NCBI GenBank assembly: GCA_039194665.1
Contig: JBCCVW010000055.1
Coordinates: 1 to 23,409, forward strand
DNA from: JABSQH01 sp039194665
GTDB taxonomy: Bacteria > Actinomycetota > Acidimicrobiia > Acidimicrobiales > Ilumatobacteraceae
Direction of reading: 5' to 3'
DNA: 23,409 nt
Positions 6,997 through 15,005 of the stretch are shown here, one piece after another. A program made the translations under genes and the position numbers. Numbering within the stretch: position 1 is the first letter of the stretch; each line of letters begins with the position of its first letter. Under the pieces are notes generated by a model that did no database searches, was not told where the DNA came from, and was given only the letters and a program-made list of their open reading frames with translations.

Positions 6997-8227
6997 CCCG
7001 CTCGACCGCCGCGGCGAGTATCTCGCGCAACGGTCGGCCGAGCGTCCGCGCCGCTGCAGTCGCGTCGTCGAACTCCGCCTTGTCGCGGTCGGCCGAGCGC
7101 TTGACACGGATCTGCTGATCATCGACATCGGCGATCACCACGGTCCGGTTGGCGGCCCACCGGGTCACCGGCGTTGCCCGCACGCCCAGCGTCCCCGTCT
7201 CGGCCATCACCAGCGCGCGTAGCTCGGGTTCCTGGGCCGCTTCGCACAACACGCTGAGTTGCTGCGCCGGCCGACCCTTCTTCATCGTGATCGCCGTGGT
7301 CCACGCGTCGGCGGCGCCAGCGGCCAGCACCCGCTCGACGGTGTACGCGAGCACCTCGCCGGTGACGTCATCGAGGTTGGTGTCGAGCACCACGAGCTGC
7401 TCGACGGTCGCCCCGTCGGCGGAACTGCCTCCGTGCTCTGTCGTCGGGTTGCCGATCGCCGTGCCGTCGAACGCCGTGTGCTCGATGAGGGTGTCGCCGA
7501 TGACGATCTGGGTCACGTTGGCCCGATCCGGCGGATCGGCGGTGCCGGCCCCATACCCGGTGGCGATCGGCGTCATCGCTGGGATGGAACCGACCGACGT
7601 GGCGAGCGCGGCGACGATCGCAGCACCGGTCGGCGTTGCTGTTTCCAGCTCGGTGTCGACGCCGCGTACCGGGATGCCCGCCTCGGTGAGCAGGGCCATC
7701 GTCGCTGGCGCCGGGCCTGGAATCGTTCCGTGTGCGCTGCGGACGGTGCCCGTCCCCAACCCGACCGGCGCAGCCGCGACCTCCTCGACGCTGAGCGCAT
7801 CGAGCGCCGCACATACGCCGACGATGTCGGCGATCGAGTCCAGTGCGCCGACCTCGTGCAACATCACGTCGGCGGGGTCCACGTCGTGCAGCGCGCCTTC
7901 CACTTCCGCAAGGCGGCCGACGATTGCCGTGGCCCGCTCGGCGACGGTCGGCGGCAACTCGGCGCGCGCGATCAGGTCGATCACTTCAGCGGCCGCCCGG
8001 TGGGTAGCGGTGTCGCTGGTGTGCACATCGACGTGTGTCGCTGTGATCCCCGCCCGTTGCGTCCGCTCGATGCGCAGCTCGATGCCGTCGACACCCAGCG
8101 CGGCGATCGAGGCGCGCACCGCATCGACGTCGGCGCCTGCGTCGATCAACGCCGCCAGCACCATGTCACCAGCGATCCCGGCGGCCGGGTTGATCCACGC
8201 TGTCCGGGTTGTTGTCGAACCGTTCAT
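6965..8227 (-). CDS. larC: LarC, nickel-pincer cofactor nickel insertase
   Basis: A 420-residue single-frame LarC. In the Lar pathway LarC inserts nickel into the pyridinium-3,5-bisthiocarboxylic acid mononucleotide, at the expense of CTP. Family features visible are AWINPAAGIAGDMVLAALIDAG at the N-terminus, LHEVGALDSIADIVG, a GIPVRGVDTELETATPTGAA segment, and the C-terminal half beginning LDTNLDDVTGEVLAY with MKKGRPAQQLSVLC and TGTLGVRATPVTRW. Some bacteria split this gene by a programmed frameshift into larC1/larC2; here it is one frame. The ATG at 8227 overlaps the stop of larB (ATGA). No LarE or LarA (lactate racemase) gene is in the window, so the cofactor's user is unknown. Confidence 0.93.
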   Translation of the reverse strand: MNGSTTTRTAWINPAAGIAGDMVLAALIDAGADVDAVRASIAALGVDGIELRIERTQRAGITATHVDVHTSDTATHRAAAEVIDLIARAELPPTVAERATAIVGRLAEVEGALHDVDPADVMLHEVGALDSIADIVGVCAALDALSVEEVAAAPVGLGTGTVRSAHGTIPGPAPATMALLTEAGIPVRGVDTELETATPTGAAIVAALATSVGSIPAMTPIATGYGAGTADPPDRANVTQIVIGDTLIEHTAFDGTAIGNPTTEHGGSSADGATVEQLVVLDTNLDDVTGEVLAYTVERVLAAGAADAWTTAITMKKGRPAQQLSVLCEAAQEPELRALVMAETGTLGVRATPVTRWAANRTVVIADVDDQQIRVKRSADRDKAEFDDATAAARTLGRPLREILAAAVERVRPANRRSSS

Positions 8228-8961
8228 GGCAGCATCCGCGCGAGTGCGCTCGCCGCGCCGAACCCGTTGTCGATGCCGACGACGGTGATGCCGGAGGCGC
8301 ACGAGGCGTGCATCGCTAGCAAGGCAGTGACGCCGTCGAGTCCGGCGCCGTACCCAACGCTGGATGGCACCGCCACGACCGGCGATGCGGTGAGCCCACC
8401 GATCACGCTGGCCAGCGCGCCTTCCATTCCAGCGACCACGATGATCGCGTCGGCGCCGGCGATCGGGTCGAGGTGGGCCAGCAGCCGATGCAGCCCAGCC
8501 ACACCGACGTCGACGATAAGCGTCGGATCGAAGCCATACGCGCGGAGTGTCAGCTCAGCCTCTGCGGCGACCGGCCGGTCGCTCGTTCCGGCCGTGATCA
8601 CCGCGACTTGCGCGGGGCGAGAGGTCCGCGCCGGCCGCCACAGCAGTGAGCCCGCTGCCTCCTCCGCCGGTCCGTGAGCCTCAAGACAGGCGGTCCGTTG
8701 CGCCTCGTCGGTACGCGTCAGCAACACGGGGCCGGTGCCGTTCGTCAGCAGCTCGGCGACGATGGCCACACACTGCGCCGGCGTCTTACCCGGACCATAA
8801 ACCGCCTCGGGTACGCCGTTGCGTAGATGGCGATGATGATCGACCAACGCGTCGCCGACGTCGGCGAACGGCAGGCGGCGTAGCGCCGCAACCGCGTCGT
8901 CCGGAGCAACCGTGCCGGCGCGCACGTCGTCGAGCAACGCGCGCAGTTTCGACTCGTCCAC
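8224..8961 (-). CDS. larB: LarB, nickel-pincer cofactor biosynthesis carboxylase
   Basis: A 245-residue PurE-like protein, the usual LarB length. LarB carboxylates the nicotinic acid adenine dinucleotide ring and releases AMP, giving the dicarboxylated mononucleotide used by LarE. Visible features are the N-terminal LDDVRAGTVAPDDAVAALRR helix, EAVYGPGKTPAQCVAI, and the PurE-like core VAVITAGTSDRPVAAEAELT, GVAGLHRLL, IIVVAGMEGALASVIGG and VPSSVGYG. The start is the GTG at 8961; an upstream in-frame extension to 9279 is rejected because it overlies pheA. A GGGAG motif lies about 16 nt upstream, so initiation is not well explained. It is coupled to larC and diverges from pheA. Confidence 0.92.
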   Translation of the reverse strand: MDESKLRALLDDVRAGTVAPDDAVAALRRLPFADVGDALVDHHRHLRNGVPEAVYGPGKTPAQCVAIVAELLTNGTGPVLLTRTDEAQRTACLEAHGPAEEAAGSLLWRPARTSRPAQVAVITAGTSDRPVAAEAELTLRAYGFDPTLIVDVGVAGLHRLLAHLDPIAGADAIIVVAGMEGALASVIGGLTASPVVAVPSSVGYGAGLDGVTALLAMHASCASGITVVGIDNGFGAASALARMLP

Positions 8962-8995
8962 GCAATCATCGTGGCAGCTCCCTACCGCTTGCTCG

Positions 8996-9001
8996 TAGCC
9001 T
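8996..9001 (+). promoter_or_regulatory. Leaderless -10 box of pheA (TAGCCT)
   Basis: TAGCCT lies 8 nt upstream of the ATG at 9010, and no Shine-Dalgarno is present. The hexamer and spacing are identical to those before namH. Confidence 0.55.
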
Positions 9002-9009
9002 GACTCGCC

Positions 9010-9948
9010 ATGACCAGCCCAGGACGCGTCGGGTTCTTCGGACCCTTCGGGACCTTCACCCAGCAGGCACTGCTGACCCAGAACGATCTCGTCGAGCACG
9101 AGCACGTGCCGTTTCGCACGGTCCCCGATGTGCTCGACGCTGTCGCCGCCGGTCAAGTCGACGTGGGCTTGGTGCCCATCGAGAACTCGATCGAGGGCAT
9201 GGTCAACTTCACCCAAGACGCGCTGGCGTTCGACTACGACCTCCTGATCACGCGCGAGATCGTGATCGACATCGAGCACTGCCTACTCGCCGCGCCCGGC
9301 GTGCAGCTCGCCGACGTGAAGCAGGTGTACTCGATCCCGATCGCCGCCGCGCAGTGCCGGTTGTGGCTGCGCGAGCACCTGCGCGAGGCCGAAGTGATCG
9401 CCGCCCACTCCACCGCGGACGCCGCACGGCTGGTGAGCGAAGAGGCGTCGTCGACCACGGCCGCTCTTGCGCCGCGTGTGGCGGCCGAGCACTACGGCCT
9501 CGACGTGATCGCCTCCGACATCGCCGACCAGCAGGGCAACCAGACGCGCTTCGTGGTGGTGGCCCGCACGGGCGTGCCGCAGCCGACGGGTCACGACCGC
9601 ACAGCGCTCGTGATCTACCAGCGCGCCGACGAGCCGGGCAGCCTCGTGTCGATCCTCCAGGAGTTCACCGCACGGCGGATCAACCTCACCAACCTGATCA
9701 GCCGACCGACACCGGTCGGTGGTCTCGGCGACTACTGCTTCATCGTCTACGCCGAGTCGCACGTCGGCGACGAACTGCTCGCCGACACGCTGCGCGCGCT
9801 GCACGCCAAGCAGGGCGGGGTGAAGTTCCTCGGCTCGTACCCGGCGGCGGGCGACACGGCCGACTCGAGTCGCGCCCACGCCGATACGCGCTGGCGCGAA
9901 GCCGACGACTGGGTGCACGACCTCCAGTCCAAGATCGGCGACGCCTGA
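9010..9948 (+). CDS. pheA: Prephenate dehydratase
   Basis: A 312-residue monofunctional PheA. It converts prephenate to phenylpyruvate in phenylalanine synthesis, in the cytoplasm. The catalytic domain (about 5-185) shows GFFGPFGTFTQQAL, VPIENSIEGMV and the substrate-binding GNQTRFVVV near residue 177. The C-terminal ACT domain (about 198-275) has TALVIYQ and LISRPTP in the places of the GALV and ESRP phenylalanine-binding motifs, so feedback inhibition by Phe is likely. No chorismate mutase domain is fused. A polar 30-residue tail follows the ACT domain. It diverges from larB with 48 bp between starts. Confidence 0.95.
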   Translation: MTSPGRVGFFGPFGTFTQQALLTQNDLVEHEHVPFRTVPDVLDAVAAGQVDVGLVPIENSIEGMVNFTQDALAFDYDLLITREIVIDIEHCLLAAPGVQLADVKQVYSIPIAAAQCRLWLREHLREAEVIAAHSTADAARLVSEEASSTTAALAPRVAAEHYGLDVIASDIADQQGNQTRFVVVARTGVPQPTGHDRTALVIYQRADEPGSLVSILQEFTARRINLTNLISRPTPVGGLGDYCFIVYAESHVGDELLADTLRALHAKQGGVKFLGSYPAAGDTADSSRAHADTRWREADDWVHDLQSKIGDA

Positions 9949-9955
9949 ACCAGTA

Positions 9956-9972
9956 GTCGGGCCGAGCCCGAC
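9956..9972 (+). terminator. Hairpin after pheA
   Basis: GTCGGGC, loop CGA, GCCCGAC: a perfect 7-bp stem starting 7 nt after the pheA stop. No T-tract follows. The SDR -10 box lies 21 nt further on, so it probably separates the two genes. Confidence 0.45.
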
Positions 9973-9993
9973 CGCGACCGCTGCACCGTGGCC

Positions 9994-9999
9994 TACGCT
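9994..9999 (+). promoter_or_regulatory. Leaderless -10 box of the SDR gene (TACGCT)
   Basis: TACGCT lies 7 nt upstream of the ATG at 10007. No Shine-Dalgarno is present. Confidence 0.5.
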
Positions 10000-10006
10000 C
10001 GGCGCC

Positions 10007-10918
10007 ATGTCGAGTGGTGATGCCAGCACGCAACCGATCTCCGTGGTGACCGGAGCGAACTCTGGAATCGGTCGAGCCACGGCGATCTATCTCGCCGAGC
10101 GCGGCCATCGGGTGATCGGCACCGTGCGCTCGATCGACAAGGCGACGAAGCTCAACGCGATGGCCGCCGAGCGTGGTGTCAACGTCGAACTCGCCGAGCT
10201 CGACGTTGCGGTCGACGAGTCGGTCGCCACCGGCTTCGCCGACATTCTCGACCGCGTCGGCCACGTCGATCACCTGGTGAACAACGCCGGGATCGGCGGC
10301 AACGGCGTGGTCGAGGAGACCTCGAGCGAGGCATATCACGACGTGTACAACGTGAACGTGGTTGGCGCTGTTCGTTGCGCCAAGGCGGTGTTACCGCAGA
10401 TGCGCGAGCGCGGGAGCGGCACGATCGTCAACATCACCTCGGTCGCGGGGCGGATCGGCTCGATCGCCCAGGCGCCCTATGTCGCCTCGAAGTGGGCGCT
10501 CGAAGGAGTGAGTGAAGAGTTGGCCGCCGAACTGGCGCCGTTCGGGATTCGCGTGGCGATAATCGAGCCGGGTGTCACCAAGTCGGCGATCATCGCCAAG
10601 AACACCGAGCAGCCGAATGCGACCGGTGCCTATGGAGCGCACTATCGACAGATGTTCCAGCTGTACTTCGCCGGCCGGCTGAACGCTACTGATCCGTTCG
10701 AAGTCGGCGAGGTCGTGCACGAGGCGATCGTCACCGACTCGCCACGACTCCGGTATCACGTCAGCTGGGCTGGCGCGGAGTTGGCACCGATGCACGATCG
10801 GATCGACGACCAGGACTGGATCGGGTTGGGCGAAGCGATCGACGACGACGAGGGCTACGCCCAGCGTTTCGAGGACATCTTCGGTCTCGACATCCGGATT
10901 CCTGAAGGATCCGTCTGA
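10007..10918 (+). CDS. Short-chain dehydrogenase/reductase (classical SDR)
   Basis: A 303-residue Rossmann-fold oxidoreductase. The cofactor motif TGANSGIGRA begins at about residue 15, NNAGIGG marks strand 4, and the catalytic set is S145, Y158 and K162 (YVASK) with the normal spacing of 13 and 4. The PG motif (EPGVTKSAI) follows. The R in TVRS after strand 2 favours NADP(H). The C-terminal extension beyond residue 200 (YRQMFQLYF then DSPRLRYHV) is typical of classical SDRs acting on hydrophobic or sterol-like substrates, but the substrate is not predictable. The phosphatase gene follows after 19 nt and is probably cotranscribed. Confidence 0.9.
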   Translation: MSSGDASTQPISVVTGANSGIGRATAIYLAERGHRVIGTVRSIDKATKLNAMAAERGVNVELAELDVAVDESVATGFADILDRVGHVDHLVNNAGIGGNGVVEETSSEAYHDVYNVNVVGAVRCAKAVLPQMRERGSGTIVNITSVAGRIGSIAQAPYVASKWALEGVSEELAAELAPFGIRVAIIEPGVTKSAIIAKNTEQPNATGAYGAHYRQMFQLYFAGRLNATDPFEVGEVVHEAIVTDSPRLRYHVSWAGAELAPMHDRIDDQDWIGLGEAIDDDEGYAQRFEDIFGLDIRIPEGSV

Positions 10919-10937
10919 GCCGACCCGAGGCACTGCA

Positions 10938-11486
10938 GTGACGGTCGACGTGCGGGTGCTCACGGTGTGTACGCACAACCGGACGCGCTCGGTGATGATG
11001 GCTGCGCTCATCGAGCGCGACCTGCGGGCGCGTGGCATGACGCCGGTACTACGTTCGGCTGGCTTCGGGCCGGAGGGGATCCCGGCGATTGCCGATGCCG
11101 TCGACGCAATGGCGCAGCGCGGTCTCGACGTGTCGGGTCATCGGAGCCAACAAGTGCACACCGATCTCCTCGACGAAGCGGATCTGATCGTGACCGCCGA
11201 GCGCGATCACGTGGTGAAGATCGCGGCGATGTCGCCGGCGGCGTTCTCGCGCACGATGACGCTTCCCGAAGCGCTCGACCGTGCGGCGACGGGGGTCGGC
11301 GTCGACGCCGCAGACATACGCGGCTGGGCCGCCGCGCTCACCGATGGTCGCCGAGCGAGCGAGTACCTGCGAGCGGCGGTGCCGGAGGTGTTCGATCCGA
11401 CCGGCTCGGCACGACGCGCGTTCGAGGCTGCGGTGGTCGACATCGAAGCCCAGTGCGCACAACTGGTCGCCTCGTTGCCGCAATAG
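10938..11486 (+). CDS. Low-molecular-weight protein tyrosine phosphatase family protein
   Basis: A 182-residue protein with the P-loop C11-THNRT-R17-S (CX5R) at the N-terminus, as in LMW-PTP and arsenate reductases of the same fold. SGHRSQQV follows the first half, and the general-acid Asp is D153 in EVFDPTG. In actinobacteria such proteins act as tyrosine or other phosphatases in the cytoplasm. The usual second cysteine of CxGNxCRS is Thr here, so redox regulation by a vicinal disulfide is unlikely. The GTG start has CGAGG 7 nt upstream, which supports internal operon translation after the SDR gene. Arsenate reductase is a less likely alternative. Confidence 0.85.
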   Translation: MTVDVRVLTVCTHNRTRSVMMAALIERDLRARGMTPVLRSAGFGPEGIPAIADAVDAMAQRGLDVSGHRSQQVHTDLLDEADLIVTAERDHVVKIAAMSPAAFSRTMTLPEALDRAATGVGVDAADIRGWAAALTDGRRASEYLRAAVPEVFDPTGSARRAFEAAVVDIEAQCAQLVASLPQ

Positions 11487-11513
11487 GCGCTACTGCTTGG
11501 CGGACATCCTGTG

Positions 11514-11527
11514 TCGGGCACACCCGA
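11514..11527. terminator. Small hairpin between convergent genes
   Basis: TCGGG, loop CACA, CCCGA lies between the phosphatase stop and the convergent GMC stop. It is short and has no T-tract, so it is only a weak bidirectional terminator candidate. Confidence 0.25.
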
Positions 11528-11546
11528 GGTAAGGACCGGTGCGCGC

Positions 11547-13034
11547 TCAGTGACTGTCCGACTCGGCGATCATCTTCGCGGCGACTCGTTCGGCGATCAT
11601 CACGCAGCCGAGGTAGGTGTTGCCGGAAGGAATGGTGGGCATCACCGATCCGTCGGTAACGCGTAGGCCGTCGACGCAGTGGACCCGGCAGTCGGCGTCG
11701 AGAACCGTGCCCATCGGGCACGTACCAACCATGTGCGCATACGACAACAGGTGTCGTTCCAACGCCTGCTGGACCGCGTCGTCGGCGGTGAGATCGAGCG
11801 GCTCGACCTGTTCGGCGCCGAGTTCGGCGAACGCGGCGGTGCCCTGCCAGGCGACAAGCTTGTCGAAGGCATGACGGAACCGGTCGGGTGCGTCGTCGGG
11901 CAGCGATGGCAGGGTGACGAGCGGTCCCGCCTCGCGCGAGCCGCTCAGCCGCACCGTGCCATCCCCGCCTGAACGCAGCAGGAACACCGACAGCAGGAAC
12001 TGCGCTTGCCCGTCGATTGGCGTCGCCGTGATCGGGAACGCGTGGTAGTCGATGTCGTGCCCGTTCGATGCGCCCACGAGGAGTGCCTGCGCCGGTCCGC
12101 CGGTGGCCGTTTCGGGTCCGTCGTACACATAGGGAATGGCGGGACCGAGGTGGTCGCTCATCGTCGAGCCGACGGGAAGGTTGGCGATTACGTCGATGCC
12201 GTGCTCTTCGAGATGGTCAGCAGGACCGATGCCCGAGAGCATCAGCAGCTGCGGCGTCCACAACGTGCCGCACGACACGACCACCTCGTCGGCGGCGACG
12301 TGTTCACCTGAGCTGAGCACCACCCCGGTCGCCCGCCCGTCCTCCATCGCGATGGCGGCTGCGTCGGCGCCAGTGCGGATCGTCAGGTTCTCCCGGGCGC
12401 GCACGCTCGGCGGGAGATAGGCGAGGCTCGTCGACACACGGCGGGCGTTGTCGTCGATCGTGGCCGGGAAGACACCGATGCCCGGGAGTTGGCTCGCATC
12501 GTTGATGTCGGCGACGGTCGATTCGCCGAGTGCGGTCATCCCGTCGATGTAGGCACGCTGTGCGCGTGAGTGCTCCTCGCGCCGCCAGCGGCGCACGGGA
12601 AGCGGGCCGGTGTCACCGTGGAGCGGCGATTCCCCGAAGTCGAGATCACGCTCGGCGGCGATGAACGTGTCGACCACGTCGTCCCATGCCCACCCATTGA
12701 GACCCATCGCCGCCCAGCCGTCGTAGTCGACCGGCAGTCCGCGCAACGTTGCGAGCCCGTTCGCGGCCGATGTGCCGCCGAGGACGCGACCTTGGAATAC
12801 GGCGACGTCCGCCGGTGGGCCCTGCATCAGCGAGAAGGCGGCGGGTGCGTGCCCGCTCCACGCCTCAGGTGTGCGGCTGGGGTCGAGGAGCACCTCGTCG
12901 TACGTCGAGTCGTCGCCGCCGGCCTCGAGCAGGGTCACGTGGAAGTCGGGCGATTCGCTGAGTCGTGCGGCGAGCACACATCCGGCGGTGCCGCCACCAA
13001 CGATCGCGACGTGCTGCGGGGTGGTCGTGGACAT
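11547..13034 (-). CDS. GMC-family FAD-dependent oxidoreductase
   Basis: A 495-residue flavoprotein alcohol oxidase/dehydrogenase. The FAD dinucleotide motif VGGGTAG is at residues 12-18, followed by LLEAGG. GRVLGGTSAANGL is the GMC signature 1, SCGTLWTPQLLMLSGIGP is signature 2, and the C-terminus has HMVGTCPMGTVLDADCRVHCVDGLRV then SGNTYLG, which supplies the active-site His/Asn region. The family oxidises primary alcohols (choline, glucose, aromatic and aliphatic alcohols); the substrate here is unknown. The ATG at 13034 has a strong AGGAGG 7 nt upstream. A longer start at 13115 would overlap the operators and is rejected. It diverges from tetR, so it is a likely target of that repressor. 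Confidence 0.92.
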   Translation of the reverse strand: MSTTTPQHVAIVGGGTAGCVLAARLSESPDFHVTLLEAGGDDSTYDEVLLDPSRTPEAWSGHAPAAFSLMQGPPADVAVFQGRVLGGTSAANGLATLRGLPVDYDGWAAMGLNGWAWDDVVDTFIAAERDLDFGESPLHGDTGPLPVRRWRREEHSRAQRAYIDGMTALGESTVADINDASQLPGIGVFPATIDDNARRVSTSLAYLPPSVRARENLTIRTGADAAAIAMEDGRATGVVLSSGEHVAADEVVVSCGTLWTPQLLMLSGIGPADHLEEHGIDVIANLPVGSTMSDHLGPAIPYVYDGPETATGGPAQALLVGASNGHDIDYHAFPITATPIDGQAQFLLSVFLLRSGGDGTVRLSGSREAGPLVTLPSLPDDAPDRFRHAFDKLVAWQGTAAFAELGAEQVEPLDLTADDAVQQALERHLLSYAHMVGTCPMGTVLDADCRVHCVDGLRVTDGSVMPTIPSGNTYLGCVMIAERVAAKMIAESDSH

Positions 13035-13093
13035 GAGGTGCCTCCTGCGAGTCGAGATGTCGGGCGGATGTCCGCCGGTCGAGAACATCGGTC

Positions 13094-13123
13094 TTGACAA
13101 TTCTAGGTTGCTCAACCTATGAT
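13094..13123 (+). promoter_or_regulatory. Sigma70-type promoter for the tetR unit
   Basis: A consensus -35 TTGACA (13094-13099) is separated by 18 bp from -10 TATGAT (13118-13123). It is much closer to consensus than other promoters in the window. The first operator fills the spacer and the second abuts the -10. On the opposite strand TAGAAT (13105-13100) could be the -10 for the GMC gene. Confidence 0.75.
13104..13119. promoter_or_regulatory. TetR-type operator 1
   Basis: TAGGTTG-CT-CAACCTA is a perfect 16-bp palindrome. It lies between the -35 and -10 of the tetR promoter and touches the TAGAAT box facing the GMC gene, so bound repressor should block both directions. Confidence 0.75.
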
Positions 13124-13140
13124 TAGGTTACTCAACCTAA
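13123..13140. promoter_or_regulatory. TetR-type operator 2
   Basis: TTAGGTTACTCAACCTAA is an 18-bp palindrome with the same arms as operator 1. The centres are 20 bp apart, about two helical turns, placing two dimers on the same DNA face. It covers the expected tetR transcription start. Confidence 0.75.
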
Positions 13141-13188
13141 GTCGTGGGATCAAGCGCCGATCTCGAAGTAAGGACGAGCAACTCGCCG

Positions 13189-13827
13189 ATGACATCAACC
13201 GCCGAGAGAATTCTCGACACTGCTCGCACGCTGTTCAATCAGCGCGGCTACGCGGCGACCACGCAAGCCGCCATCGCATCGGCGGCCGGTCTCACGCAGG
13301 GCAATCTGACGTACCACTTTCCGGCCAAACGTGATCTGGCCATTGCCCTCCGCGACGAAGCGCGTAGGGAGTTCCGGGCTCGAGACGACTCGTACGTGCG
13401 AGGCGATGTGTGTGCCGACTACGTGCGGCATGTTGCGTTCTCGATGGATCTGGTTTGGCGATACCGGTTCCTCCTACGCGACCGTGCGCAGTTGGCCGGT
13501 CCGGGCATCGAACCAGGTGCCTCGCCTGAGATGGTGGCCGACCTCGCCCGCCTCGACGGACTGATCCACCGGTTCGCCGACGACGGTCTGTTGCGGCGCG
13601 GCCTCGGTGTCGATCTCGACGTTCTGGCGCGCTCGCTCTGGATCGTCAGCCGGTACTGGCTCGACCATCTCGACGAGTTCGATCACGTCGAGGTGATCAC
13701 GTGGGGCCACTACGAACGCGGAATCGAGCAGCATCGCGCCATCCTCGACCCGTGCCTCACCGCCGCTGGCCGACGGCGGCTGGACGAGGCATTCGACGAG
13801 CTCTCACATGAGCGGCGGGCTTCGTGA
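13189..13827 (+). CDS. TetR/AcrR-family transcriptional regulator
   Basis: A 212-residue repressor. The N-terminal helix-turn-helix spans about residues 24-48 (TTQAAIASAAGLTQGNLTYHFPAKRDL), the TetR hallmark with the YHF turn. The C-terminal ligand-binding part includes the helix MDLVWRYRFLLRDRAQL. The operators at 13104-13140 lie directly upstream and between it and the GMC gene, so autorepression and control of GMC are expected. I chose the ATG at 13189 over the GTG at 13144, because the latter would lie only about 14 nt from the predicted transcript start. AGGA is 15 nt upstream, so the ribosome binding site is weak. The ligand is unknown. Confidence 0.88.
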   Translation: MTSTAERILDTARTLFNQRGYAATTQAAIASAAGLTQGNLTYHFPAKRDLAIALRDEARREFRARDDSYVRGDVCADYVRHVAFSMDLVWRYRFLLRDRAQLAGPGIEPGASPEMVADLARLDGLIHRFADDGLLRRGLGVDLDVLARSLWIVSRYWLDHLDEFDHVEVITWGHYERGIEQHRAILDPCLTAAGRRRLDEAFDELSHERRAS

Positions 13828-13856
13828 CGGCCGGCCCACACGTTGTGCTCGACTCA

Positions 13857-13873
13857 GGCGTCGTCGCGACGCC
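13857..13873 (+). other. Stem-loop between tetR and the LLM oxidoreductase gene
   Basis: GGCGTCG, loop TCG, CGACGCC: a perfect 7-bp stem in the 127-nt gap. No T-tract follows. It may reduce read-through or protect a processed end. Apart from the AAAGGA ribosome binding site at its end, I see nothing else in this gap. Confidence 0.35.
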
Positions 13874-13954
13874 CACGTACCGGCGCTCGCATTCACCGGA
13901 CTCGTGCACGCTCTCGCGTCAGCGCCGCTGGCGCCACCGCTGAAAGGACACACC

Positions 13955-14980
13955 ATGGACATTGGATTGCTGATGTTTCCGCATCCCACCAACACCGCCG
14001 ACCTCGCCCAACGCATCGAAGGCATCGGGTTTCGCAGCATCGTGTTTGCCGACACCCAGAATCTGGCACCCGAGACGTGGAGCCAACTGATGTTGGCGGC
14101 GACGGCAACCAACACGATCGAGCTCGGGCCCGGGGTGACCAACCCGGTCAGCCGCGACCCGGCGGTGACCGCCTCAGCGGCACTCGGCGTACAGATCGCC
14201 AGCGGTGGTCGCCTGGTGATCGGCATCGGTCGCGGCGACTCGTCGATGGCCAAGATCGGCCGACGGCCGGCCTCCCCCGCCAGCTTCGAGCTGTACCTAC
14301 GCCGTCTGCGGGCCTACCTCGACGGCGACACCGTGGATCGTGACGGCCGACCGAGCCGCATCGAGTGGCTCGACGACGTCGATGTCCCGCACGTGCCGAT
14401 CGAGGTGTCGGCGACCGGACCGAAGGTGATCGAGCTCTCGGCCCGAGTCGCCGATCGGATCTGCTTCGCCGTGGGCGCCGACACCGATCGGCTCGAGTGG
14501 TGCGTCGATCAGGCCCGGCATGGCGCCGAGGCCGCCGGGCGTGATCCCGATGCCCTGCGGTTGGGTGCGTACATCAACTGCGTGGTCAACGACGATGCGG
14601 CCGTGGCGCGCGAGGCGGTCCGTGGCGGCGTCGCCAGCTTCGTGCACTTCTCCGGGTTCCCAGGAATGAAGATCGACGAACTTCCGGCCGGCGTGCAACA
14701 AGCGGCGCGAACGATGCGTACCGACTACGACATGACGCACCACGGGTCGGGCGCCGGCACGCATGCGCAGTCTCTCGACGCCGAGTTCATCCACCGGTTC
14801 GGCATTGCCGGGCCGCTCGACGAGGCGCGCGACCGCCTCACTGCGATCCGCGACCTCGGCATCGACTTCGTGCGGATCATTCCTGGCTCACGCGACGCCT
14901 CGAGCGACGTCACCATGCCGTCGATCGCGGCGTTGAGCACGCTCGTCGAACCGCTTGCCGCCTCGGCGGCAGTCGGGTGA
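13955..14980 (+). CDS. LLM-class (F420-dependent-type) oxidoreductase
   Basis: A 341-residue luciferase-like monooxygenase-fold protein. Visible features are MDIGLLMFPHPTNTADLAQRIE at the N-terminus, IELGPGVTNPVSRDPAVTASAA, GGRLVIGIGRGDSSMAKIGRRPAS and VPIEVSATGPKVIELSARVADRI. This pattern is typical of actinobacterial F420-dependent relatives of methylenetetrahydromethanopterin reductase; FMN cannot be excluded. The substrate is unknown. The ATG at 13955 has AAAGGA 6 nt upstream; the longer in-frame extension from 13808 overlaps tetR and is rejected. It is followed after 25 nt by the DinB-like gene and is probably cotranscribed with it and with tetR. Confidence 0.88.
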   Translation: MDIGLLMFPHPTNTADLAQRIEGIGFRSIVFADTQNLAPETWSQLMLAATATNTIELGPGVTNPVSRDPAVTASAALGVQIASGGRLVIGIGRGDSSMAKIGRRPASPASFELYLRRLRAYLDGDTVDRDGRPSRIEWLDDVDVPHVPIEVSATGPKVIELSARVADRICFAVGADTDRLEWCVDQARHGAEAAGRDPDALRLGAYINCVVNDDAAVAREAVRGGVASFVHFSGFPGMKIDELPAGVQQAARTMRTDYDMTHHGSGAGTHAQSLDAEFIHRFGIAGPLDEARDRLTAIRDLGIDFVRIIPGSRDASSDVTMPSIAALSTLVEPLAASAAVG

Positions 14981-15005
14981 GTTGACCGGTGACGGAAGGA
15001 ACATC

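Noticed and set aside
7149..8677. Two long plus-strand frames (379 and 472 codons) opposite larC and larB
   Set aside because: LarB and LarC are confidently recognised on the minus strand; the plus frames are Ser/Ala- or Arg/Asp-rich shadows.
8962..9279. In-frame upstream extension of larB
   Set aside because: It would overlap pheA in antisense; the LarB family starts close to the GTG at 8961.
13035..13115. Upstream start for the GMC gene at 13115
   Set aside because: It would translate through the first operator; the ATG at 13034 has an ideal AGGAGG at 7 nt and starts directly before the FAD motif.
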